Assembly (NCBI GenBank): GCA_018389105.1 | Contig: JACATO010000184.1 | Coordinates: forward strand, 62,001 to 126,000 | DNA: 64,000 nt | Direction of reading: 5' to 3' | Source: Nautilus pompilius | Lineage: Eukaryota; Mollusca; Cephalopoda; Nautilida; Nautilidae | Shown: one piece after another, positions 38,501-45,010 of the stretch | Layout of the letters: every line of letters starts with the position of its first letter | How positions within the stretch are numbered: the stretch's first letter is position 1 | Notes under the pieces: model-generated | Database searches by the model: none | The model's input: only the letters and a program-made list of their open reading frames with translations | Told to the model about the DNA's origin: nothing | Made by a program: the position numbers and the translations under genes

Positions 38501-40381
38501 GTATATCCACCTGGTCATAATCATTGGAGATTCTTAGGTCTGATGACTACTCTAGATATTATTTGTCTGGATCTCGTCTCATCTCACCTTTCACATGAGA
38601 TGTACTCCCAGTCAAAGGACCATGGGATATTAGTCTACCGATGTCTCTCTCTCTCTCTCTCTCTCCATGACCAATTTCCAAATGGAATTCAGCACACCCT
38701 CTTTGGCTACACTTGTAACTGTTCTTGGCTACTTTATCAACACCACCAAGAGATTTCAATGAAAGACCGATGGGAGGACATGATACCTTCCATATTTCTA
38801 ACGATACAGCAACTAGCATAAATCAGGCAGTAATTTACTATTCAAGCAGAATCTGCTAAAACATTATACAATTTATATTTGAGTAATATTATACACAATA
38901 AATGTTCTTCAGCACTTGTATAGTTTTCAACAGTCCATTAAAATAACAAACAAGAAGCAAGATTAATTCTAAATGCTAGCAGGAGGGTCACCTGAGCAAA
39001 GCTTAAGAACTACAATGTAGACCATTTTATTCTATATGGGAACCACAAAGGGTAAAAAGTTCAAGTTGGACAATGAGCTTACGAGGTGATCTTCACAGTC
39101 TCTCAACTTTAAACCAGATGACAGTTCGGTGGGAGGGGGGAGGGTAGGGGAATTCTTCGCCTCTATATATGGATATGTAATGAACTCCAGCTGAATCAGT
39201 GACTTCTGAATGCATCCGCTTCGCCCTCTGTTGCCACACCTCAGGCAAAGTACAACTAGAAGTTTCTTCCTCCAGCCCCGGAACAGTGGAGGTAGACATT
39301 CTGGATTCTTATCACACAAATCAGAGAAAAGATACATATGTAGATCCGTCTATAAGCCTCCTTTCCCATCCCCCAACTAACCCCTCCCCAGGAAGAGGGC
39401 CGGCGACTGACTGACTGACTGACTGACAGTAACCGAATACCTCAAGTTAAGGGCTGGTGGGGAAACAAAAACAAGCAAGATGGATGAGAGCAGACACACA
39501 GGAAGCGGTTGGGGGGGGGAGGGGGCAGGGCCGGGGCCAACTATACACTTCCTTTAGAGTTTAAAATAACGACAGTCTTTTTATGGGAGGGGTGGATGTG
39601 GGTGTCCTAGCAGCAGAAAGGGTGCAGATTTCCATCTCTGTCGCTGACGGGTTCAGTGCTAGCGGCTGGGGGGGGGGGTAGTAGGTGAGGGTTAGGGGGC
39701 CTAGACCTTGTAGATCAGCTGCCACAGGCAATCACCCTAAGACGGGGAGAGGAGGGGAGGGTCAAGTAAATCGTAAATCCGTTTTGCTGACTGATTAATT
39801 AACCAATCAACAAACAAACTATTTAAGAATAAAGTCTGTACCCTAACCAACCCCCAGCCCAGCCCCGGTCTTAGAACTTTTTAACCCCCCCCCCGACTTC
39901 CCAAAACAAGAATTCCTCTTAATTACTAGCTATTCATCAGAACCCCTCCCCCCCCCTCTTAGTGTTAATCGTTGTACACCACCCCCACCCCCCGGGGTCC
40001 AAGGGGGGTCTGTGACACCACGGCACGTTTACCCAGGGTAACCCCACCCCCCGGGGTTTCCATAATAAACATACGGCGAGAACACGGGCGGGGACCCTAC
40101 AGAAGGGGTCGGTCTCCCCTGAAGAAGAAGAAGGGGACGCGGTTCCTTCCACTGTACAGGGACAGGTAGGTTGGGGACGGAGGGTGGGGGGGGACCCCTC
40201 CCTTACAGAAAGAAACCTACCAGGGCCGGCCCCGGGAATCCTCCAGCAGGACGACGGAGAAGCCGAAGCTGCTGCCGCCGGGTCCCGAGAACACGTGCGG
40301 CTGGTCCACGTCCAGGTTGAAGGCGGCGGTCAGCCAGAGCAGGGCTCCGGCCGTCAGCAGGGGGACTGAGCGGCTGTACAT
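11414..40381 (-). CDS. Integrin alpha subunit (no I-domain)
   Basis: Complete gene of 21 coding exons, 979 codons plus stop. Exons in coding order: 40221-40381, 36606-36733, 29315-29406, 27961-28167, 27271-27319, 26727-26798, 26020-26105, 25100-25165, 23231-23377, 22353-22455, 22031-22216, 20916-21119, 19591-19730, 18823-18936, 17933-18402, 14610-14787, 13893-13991, 13436-13555, 12074-12157, 11861-11974, 11414-11533. A signal peptide (about residues 1-20) is followed by a seven-bladed FG-GAP beta-propeller to about residue 440. Three calcium loops of DxDxDG type lie near residues 300, 363 and 425. Thigh and calf regions follow, then one membrane helix near 918-938 and CGFFKRKKK at 941-949. 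It pairs with a beta subunit to bind matrix or cell ligands. No I-domain and no obvious furin site are seen, so it is alpha4/alpha9-like or PS-like; the clade is not settled. Confidence 0.95.
11861..11974 (-). CDS. Integrin exon 20: membrane helix
   Basis: A 38-codon exon, both ends in phase 0, carrying the helix IGIIIGSIVGGLIMLLLLCI and ending WK just before the GFFKR exon. Confidence 0.93.
12074..12157 (-). CDS. Integrin exon 19: membrane-proximal ectodomain
   Basis: A 28-codon phase-0 exon (EGKKLVITSNATFVGKHH) in the calf-2 C-terminal region, with one N-glycosylation site (NAT). Confidence 0.85.
12520..12910 (+). mobile_element. LINE reverse-transcriptase fragment
   Basis: Plus-strand frames give VGKLLETLMKDEMVN and QHGFQKDHS near 12,560-12,640, SQGSTFASPFF near 12,757-12,792, and KWQTRFNIDKC near 12,862-12,894. 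These match, in order, the GKLLE, QHGF, PQGS-L-P-F and F-DKC blocks of CR1/jockey/RTE-type reverse transcriptases. The FADD catalytic block is not recognisable and frameshifts are frequent. The copy lies antisense in an integrin intron. Confidence 0.72.
13436..13555 (-). CDS. Integrin exon 18: calf-2 cysteine motif
   Basis: Forty codons, phase 0, beginning DCAVVSCKIVHCKC. The paired-cysteine C..C..C pattern is typical of the calf-2 end of integrin alpha chains. Confidence 0.9.
13893..13991 (-). CDS. Integrin exon 17
   Basis: Thirty-three codons, phase 0, reading VLGSEVCRCFVNSS; part of calf-2, with one N-glycosylation site (NSS). Confidence 0.88.
14610..14787 (-). CDS. Integrin exon 16: calf-2
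   Basis: Encodes FSEPEQLKITEMQES then VSHIYSVFNSGPSPL, the beta-sandwich pattern of calf-2 with the conserved NxGPS turn. It starts with the last base of a split glycine codon. Confidence 0.9.
14788..17932. other. 3.1 kb integrin intron, no gene recognised
   Basis: Contains a 10-base G run near 14,964 and scattered reading frames on both strands. Frames at 15,397-15,588 and 16,650-16,859 look like remains of a coding repeat, but I cannot assign a family. Confidence 0.5.
17933..18402 (-). CDS. Integrin exon 15: thigh/calf-1
   Basis: The largest coding exon (470 bases). It begins LYFAVGCGPDNVCETDLKL, the conserved CGxDNxCxxDL motif between thigh and calf-1, and ends QLTYVG. An internal ATG upstream of the acceptor opens a longer frame, but that part is intron. 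Confidence 0.93.
18823..18936 (-). CDS. Integrin exon 14: thigh
   Basis: Thirty-eight codons, phase 0, reading DNADKLNPLELELQYK, the usual thigh-domain strand before the CGxDNxC motif. Confidence 0.88.
19591..19730 (-). CDS. Integrin exon 13: thigh
   Basis: Encodes LQTEFFLKAGSRQFGFLV and onward to TLHFTVIVL. The acceptor is TCTGTAAG; a nearby CAG eight bases further in would break the frame, so this start was chosen. Confidence 0.82.
20916..21119 (-). CDS. Integrin exon 12: end of propeller, thigh start
   Basis: Begins VAVGAYVSHQVAVLRARPVV, where the seventh propeller blade passes into the thigh domain. LRxRPV is highly conserved at this point in integrin alpha chains. Confidence 0.94.
22031..22216 (-). 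CDS. Integrin exon 11: FG-GAP blades 6-7
   Basis: Carries IIIGAPYEEDNSGSIYIYNG, then FGTSVSNLLDVDNNGYG, the third calcium-binding loop of the propeller. Confidence 0.95.
22353..22455 (-). CDS. Integrin exon 10: FG-GAP blade, GC donor
   Basis: Encodes RFGSTIVNAGDVNKDGFD with the second calcium loop. Frame continuity with the next exon requires the donor ATG|GCGAGT, a GC-AG intron; the only nearby GT would shift the frame. Confidence 0.92.
22785..23081 (+). repeat. tRNA-derived SINE, shorter copy
   Basis: The head is tRNA-like, with an A-box region TGGTAGTGGGTTAG and B box GGTTCGATCCC; a body and an (AAC)n tail follow. It lacks an internal segment of roughly 40 bases present in the copy at 35,341-35,682. 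It lies in an integrin intron, antisense to the gene. Confidence 0.88.
23231..23377 (-). CDS. Integrin exon 9: FG-GAP blade with calcium loop
   Basis: Forty-nine codons, phase 0, reading FGAAVCAIDLDHDGFDDLLV and then GAP, the first canonical DxDxDG calcium site of the propeller. Confidence 0.95.
24004..24430 (-). mobile_element. Tc1-like transposase remnant
   Basis: Minus-strand frames give RFDGKSIMVREEMSY near 24,350-24,300 and LLEPSHSPDLTPLG near 24,170-24,130, then a LxxALQD-type tail. These resemble the GGGSVMVWG and WPAxSPDLNPIE blocks of Tc1-like transposases, heavily mutated. No inverted repeats were found. It lies in an integrin intron. Confidence 0.5.
25100..25165 (-). CDS. Integrin exon 8
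   Basis: Twenty-two codons, phase 0 (VVIYKSELGPVLIVRP), an outer strand of a propeller blade. Confidence 0.88.
26020..26105 (-). CDS. Integrin exon 7: FG-GAP blade
   Basis: Encodes YSLTSGQFFTGKKTDYAAGA with the GAP signature of a propeller blade. Donor GTATGT, acceptor TTTCAG. Confidence 0.9.
26727..26798 (-). CDS. Integrin exon 6
   Basis: Encodes GILVYSSTRSELIRTTNISY with one N-glycosylation site. Acceptor TTCAAG, donor GTACGT; both junction codons are split glycines. Confidence 0.85.
26964..26987. repeat. (CA)n microsatellite
   Basis: A nearly pure CA run of about 24 bases in an integrin intron. Confidence 0.9.
27271..27319 (-). CDS. Integrin exon 5: FG-GAP motif
   Basis: A 49-base exon, DSSKLIIGAPGMKEFG, holding the GAP motif of a propeller blade. 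Confidence 0.88.
27961..28167 (-). CDS. Integrin exon 4: propeller blade 2
   Basis: Sixty-nine codons, phase 0, starting ICGPRWKIVN with GKCYKISRDF further on, the conserved C..W....C pattern of blade 2. Acceptor GTTAAAG; an upstream in-frame ATG is intronic. Confidence 0.92.
29315..29406 (-). CDS. Integrin exon 3
   Basis: Encodes NTLIDFIQQNVSNQWRGMSM, ending SDVI before CGPRW. QWRG corresponds to the conserved WLG/WMG turn of blade 2. Confidence 0.9.
30900..31190 (+). mobile_element. Unclassified transposon-like coding fragment
   Basis: Plus-strand frames read RKAVNQRLLHKLNA near 30,880 and SPEKHQEVKIGKSRFAALRP near 31,120-31,180. The second is like the (K)xGxSKFxxLRPxxV segment found in some invertebrate transposon proteins, recalled only as a general pattern. 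Frames break between the pieces. It lies in the 7.2 kb second integrin intron (between exons 2 and 3). Confidence 0.35.
31780..33470 (-). mobile_element. hAT-like (DUF4371/SCAND3-type) element remnant
   Basis: On the minus strand, in order: FTDFLIEHSPSLACSDHAGP and FRKLFPDSAIA near 33,450-33,350, IVNGPYPPATDG near 33,260, a frame around 32,385-32,191 ending VRRFYLAACT, then SILVIP with PSNAADERVVSTVRKKTE in a shifted frame near 31,880-31,820. This matches the domain order of hAT-like transposases with a C-terminal ERVFS-type dimerisation block. Several frameshifts and stops make it inactive. It lies in the second integrin intron, in the same orientation as the gene. Confidence 0.75.
35341..35682 (-). 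repeat. tRNA-derived SINE, longer copy
   Basis: Read on the minus strand this is the same family as 22,785-23,081. It has a tRNA-like head with a GGTTCGATCC B box, a shared body (including a block ending in CGAACATCTCTCAGT) and a (CAA)n tail, plus an extra internal segment near 35,395-35,450. It is probably closer to the full-length form. Confidence 0.88.
36606..36733 (-). CDS. Integrin exon 2: FG-GAP blade 1
   Basis: Encodes LLAGAPQGNDSRM and PGCVYKCRL, the GAP signature and the conserved GxVYKC of blade 1. Acceptor TGCAG, donor GTATGT. Confidence 0.93.
36734..40220. other. Integrin intron 1
   Basis: No gene recognised. It holds a (CT)n run at 38,643-38,664, (GACT)n near 39,405-39,426, and a stretch with many G or C homopolymers from about 39,480 to 40,120 that merges into the CpG-rich exon 1. 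Open frames in the GC-rich part reflect base composition. Confidence 0.6.
40221..40381 (-). CDS. Integrin exon 1: start codon and signal peptide
   Basis: Begins MYSRSVPLLTAGALLWLTAA, then FNLDVDQPHVF, the invariant FNLD start of mature integrin alpha chains, and SSFGFSVV of the first FG repeat. The exon is very GC-rich, unlike all later exons. Donor GTAGGT splits a tryptophan codon. Confidence 0.94.
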
Positions 40382-40486
40382 GGCTGGGGGGAGGGTCTGG
40401 TCTGGTCAGGCAGGCTCCGTAAACCCGACTTGGCCCGACGGCGGGAGTCGAGTATGTGGGACATAGGAGGAGGAGGAGGGGGTCGC

Positions 40487-40497
40487 TGCGCATGCGC
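40487..40497. promoter_or_regulatory. NRF-1-type site
   Basis: TGCGCATGCGC, 106 bp upstream of the integrin ATG, is a near-perfect palindrome matching the NRF-1 consensus YGCGCAYGCGCR. Function is inferred from motif and position only. Confidence 0.55.
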
Positions 40498-40870
40498 GGC
40501 TTATTTCGGAACGCACCTCTGGATTACCCGGAAGTGGCCGACCGTCCAGTCCGGGTCCCCGTCTTCTCTCGCCCATCCCACATCGGGAGGGGGTACAGAG
40601 GCGCGGTTTGTTCCATACATTTCCCCCCCCCTTTTTTTTTTTTAAAAAAGAAGCTGTTCCCCTGGATACCTGTCGCGAGCCGGCAGGAGTGAACAGAACA
40701 GGTCCCTCCCTGGCAAATACCGAGAGCATCGGTGGGTGATGCGGGTCCCAGTCCCCCCGCCCTCCGGCTGGCTTTACCTACTGCCTGTTGGTCGTGCACC
40801 CTTCCGACACGCGCCCGGTCTAGGGTTAATCAGGGCTGTGTGGTGACAACGAGCGAGTGTCAGACGGCTC

Positions 40871-41043
40871 AATTACCCGTCAGGTGTCGCACGTAAGGGA
40901 TTAGGGGGTAAAATTACCGGAAACGGGTGAAGAGTTCTTTAGTTTGGAATTGACAAATTACCCGTCAGGTGTCGCACGTAAGGGATTAGGGGGTAAAATT
41001 ACCGGAAACGGGGGGGGGGAGAGTTCTTTAGTTTGGAATTGAC
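40871..41043. repeat. 85-bp tandem duplication upstream of integrin
   Basis: Two adjacent copies start at 40,871 and 40,956 (AATTACCCGTCAGGTGTCGC...) and end TTTGGAATTGAC. They are nearly identical except for a longer G run in the second copy, which suggests a recent duplication. Confidence 0.93.
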
Positions 41044-41268
41044 AGACAGCAAGGGCGTTCAAATGAAACCCGGCCGAAATAGCTTCTTCTGAACACCCTT
41101 AGCACACACCAGGGGTCGCATGTTTCATCTGTTAGTAGTAGAATAATAATAATAACCGTAACCACCCGCATTAATAGTCCCAGCACTAACCCGGCCCCTA
41201 CTTGATGCGGCTACACCACGGTTGCCAGTTTATGCTAGCAACGCCTGGCCGTTGGGAGCGCCAGCGGA

Positions 41269-41278
41269 GTCACGTGAC
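41269..41278. promoter_or_regulatory. GTCACGTGAC palindrome (E-box/CLEAR-like)
   Basis: A perfect 10-bp palindrome around CACGTG, the form preferred by USF and MITF/TFE-type factors. It lies about 890 bp upstream of the integrin ATG. Function is inference. Confidence 0.45.
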
Positions 41279-41299
41279 GACGTTGACTGGGTGAAGGGG

Positions 41300-42750
41300 A
41301 AACATCACCATCATCACCGGTTTTATCTTGTAATTTAGGAAGCAAAACTCTCCGCACCTCACTAAAACAGCAACAACAAACCCGAATCCTTTTTTCCTAA
41401 TAAACTGCTGATCTAATTATTATTCCAGGGTCATTATGGGATGTCTCAGACTTAACGCTTCTCCCCCTTAATGTAGATATTGAGGGGGAAACAAAACAAA
41501 TAATTAATCTGTTCAGTTGTATTATTTCCTGTAGCCTATTGTAGTCTTTTTTGTTGTTGGGCTGTGATCCACCACCTGGAAAATCACATGCATTTTTTTT
41601 AATTGCTGCTGCTGCTGCTGATGCATTCATGAAAGGAGAATAAAATCCAACTTAATTTACCAGCATAATAGGGTATTGTTGTAGAAAGGTAATTAAAACA
41701 AAACAAAACAAAGGGGAGAGGAATGGGTCAACATGGGTCATTAAATGCCACCAAATTCTGAAATAGTGAGTGTTAACCTTTGGTCCAAGGAGTAACCAGT
41801 TGGATAAAAGGGAGTTTATTCACCAATGAGTCTCCAAGATACTTTTATTCCAAGTTCACTTTTGTTTGTTTGTTTGTTGTTGTTCATGCATTCTTTAGAA
41901 ACAAATGCAAATATAATTATATTATAAAATATTTCAAAGATTTTCTTAGTCATAGATTTCTGACCACAATAAGCGTGGTGAGTTGCTGACTAACACTTTA
42001 TTCAATCTACAACTGAAATACTTGATAATCAACAATCCACTCTCTTTTTGGTCAAAACTGGAATTTCCAAATTTCCAGCCAATCACCTGATAGTCTTACA
42101 ACTTTCATAAATGATCTAAATCCATATAAACTCTCATAGCATTTCAAAATCACCTGTCCCAACTCAGTGCACAACATTCTCTATATGCCAGGTCATCAAT
42201 ACCTCTCATTTCACACCACCTGACATCTCAGAAAAAAAAACAGGAGACCTTGCTTGCATTAATAAAAAACAATGCTTTTCTGAAAATTATTTGCAAAAAC
42301 ACTTAAGATTCACTCTACAAAAAATCCTATTTTATTACATTTCCAGTTACTCCAGTTGACAAAGATGTTTTGGTTGCTAAGGAAGACAGCAGCTTACTAC
42401 ATCAAGCTTAATGAGAAATGAAGGGGAGGAAACAGACAGTTTGCTAAACTACTGGTCAAACCACTAAGTTTTGTAGGACAAGTTAAAGCTAGCTGTCTTC
42501 CTACTTGTTGAACATGCTTCTTTTACTGTAATCTGAACATGCACATGATTAAATTCTTTGAACATTACATATACATGAAAGTAAACACCAGATACCAATC
42601 ACATCACAAAAACAATTCTAGTAGTAGGTTGTTTTCTCTCTCTCTACTTTAAATGCCTGTATCATAAAATACATTTATGTATTACAAAAAAAAAAAAAAA
42701 ATCAGTAAGTATTTCTGGATCATCCAGAAGATTATAAGACAAACTAGTTG
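41300..42750. other. Intergenic sequence between integrin and HSP60
   Basis: AT-rich, with short low-complexity runs (a CTG run near 41,607, an A run near 42,688). No coding similarity was seen on either strand. Confidence 0.6.
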
Positions 42751-42765
42751 TGTTATGGAGTGAAT

Positions 42766-42771
42766 TTTATT
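42766..42771 (-). terminator. Candidate poly(A) signal of HSP60
   Basis: AATAAA on the minus strand, about 360 bases beyond the HSP60 stop. It would give an ordinary 3' UTR. Confidence 0.5.
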
Positions 42772-43126
42772 TATATATATTTTTAAAAAATGGCAATGAC
42801 ACAGTCAAAGCTATACATTATCTAGACCTCCCACACATTTCTCTACACCTATGTGGTTCTAGTTGCCTCTACACATCTGCCAAGACATAATCTGCTGTCA
42901 GTCTTTCAGTGGTTGTGTCATTTTGTTTTGCCCAATCCAGCAATGAAAATCAAAACCCAGAACATGACAAAGTTAGCCATATATTCTATTAAACTTTTTT
43001 TTTTCAAATTATGCCCCATTGAATTTTAATTTTTTTCAGGCACGTGAAAATTTCTGCCAAAAGTTAAACATTTACTGGATTTTCCTATTTTTTTCCTCTC
43101 CTTGAGATGGTCTGCGATTTTCCAAG

Positions 43127-43291
43127 TTAGAAGCCCCCCATACCTCCACCCATTCCGCCCATTCCACCCATTCCTCCTCCCATTCCAGCACCCAAGTCTT
43201 TCTCCTCTTTCGGCATCTCTGTCACCACAGCCTCAGCAGTTGTCAGCAGAGATGCAACACCAGCAGCATCTACAAGAGCCGTTCTCACAAC
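43127..43291 (-). CDS. HSPD1: HSP60 exon 12: C-terminus
   Basis: Encodes [20 protein letters not shown], then EMPKEEKD and the Gly-Met repeat tail ending GGF-stop, the flexible tail that fills the ring cavity. Confidence 0.96.
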   Translation of the reverse strand, partial: VVRTALVDAAGVASLLTTAEAVVTEMPKEEKDLGAGMGGGMGGMGGMGGGMGGF

Positions 43292-44979
43292 CTAGGAGAA
43301 GAAAAAGGTATCATTCAACAGTATTTTCAAACCTGTACTTATTATACAGCTGTTTTGTTTTAAAAATTGATGTTTAATTTCTTAATATTTATTTATTTCT
43401 CTCAGGTATGACCTAGACTATAATGAAGATTTCTCTCACAAGGTGATCTACAACAGTTATTTTAAACATTTAATTCTTTACTGCAAATTAAATCACAGCA
43501 GCAGGCAAATGAGTCACAGAAAAAAGATAAAATAATAATGATTCTCTTTACAATACACATTTCATAATTGATTTACTGCTTTCAGAGCTAGGATCAAGAA
43601 CCTAAAACTGATTGGTGCTACAATACAATACTTTACTTTGAGGATCGTGATCCTCTTCTATAAGGTTCCATAACAAAGCATCATAACCAGAGTCTCCAGT
43701 TGTATTGATCACCTTTTCCACTACAACATGGGCATCCACACCAGCATTGTGAGCAATAGTCAGACAGGGAATCCTTAGAGCCTTGCGTATGATGGAAATA
43801 CCTGAAAAGATGACAAAGCGCACATATCAAGGCAAACTTATGCCTGACAGGACTGAAGACAACAAGAGACTTGTACAACAGCATAAGACCCTTCAAAGTG
43901 TTGTTTGAATCTGTTTTCTAAGATTTTCCCCATCATTTTGTGAAATGTGGTAAGGTGCCCTAAAATATATTGATTTCTCCAGTAAAACTCTTTGGATAGA
44001 TTACAAAAAATGCCCGCCACTTACAATAGTTTGAGAACTTCAGAGAGTTAATCAGTTTTAGTGCTCATGTGCTTGAAATCAAACAAGGTTTGTTTGTTCT
44101 TGTGACAATGTAGCTGTCTTTTCTCAATAAAAATAAGTAAAACATCTCACATTCCAACTGCTGTTTAAACAAATTTATCCCCACTGTAGAAATTAATTCT
44201 TCAACGATTAGTCCATAGTACAGTAAACACTGCAACATATTGATGAAGTTATACCTCGTCATGAGACAGTGGTAAAGCTATCAGGGTACCAAACAGTAAT
44301 GCCTCCTACCCATCTTAAGAATGCCCAGCAGCACAGCAATAAAAACCATACAAAAAGATACTTTTAAATATTTCGTCAGTGGCAAAACTTTTCTTCTTTT
44401 CCCCACCAGATAATAAGCACCCCACAGCAGTTCAGAATGGTGAGATTTCAGCAGAGATGTAACAGAAATTGTCACAGTTGACAGGATTTTGACAGTTCAG
44501 GTTAACCTTTGCACAATGTGTACGGATGGACCCTTATGGGGAAAGTATGATAAATGAACTGCCACACAGCCTGGGTGGATTGTCTTGACACTGGTCAACA
44601 TACCATTTGCAGTGAATACTTTCCAAACTACTCCCCCTTATCTCCCATAGAGAAATTCAGTCGCAAAAGATGGAATTATTTTAAAAGTTTTTTTTAAAAT
44701 TAAGACATTTAATGGCATTAGAAAAGTATACCTCACCGATAGGGCAATCGAGGCATAAGCAATTAGTAAATGTAGGCTGGACTGCACTTCACACAGTATC
44801 AAGTGGCCTATAAAAAACCCGTAGGCACAAGACCGCCATCTTCTTTCCGGGGCCCACATATATTCCCTCTCTTGCTGTTTAAGTGTAACGTATCTAACAA
44901 ACCATTGATTTTAATGATCTAAGATGGGTGTTCAAGCAAGCTTATGCTTTAATTAGAATTAATGATAATAATAATAATA

Positions 44980-45010
<31 letters not shown>

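Larger units (their letters stand above)
40382..41300 (-). promoter_or_regulatory. CpG-rich integrin promoter region
   Basis: The region upstream of the integrin start is GC-rich, in contrast to the AT-rich flanks, as in animal CpG-island promoters. No TATA box is evident near the start. It holds an NRF-1-type palindrome, an E-box palindrome and an 85-bp tandem duplication, listed separately. The transcription start is not determined. Confidence 0.55.

Noticed and set aside
38000-38620. Minus-strand protein-like stretches in integrin intron 1
   Set aside because: Short, interrupted, and matching no family that I could name.
39937-40799. Many long open frames around integrin exon 1
   Set aside because: GC-rich sequence has few stops; only the minus frame with MYSRSVPLL and FNLD joins the integrin exons.
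43102-43377. Plus-strand proline/histidine-rich frame
   Set aside because: Antisense of the Gly-Met tail exon of HSP60.
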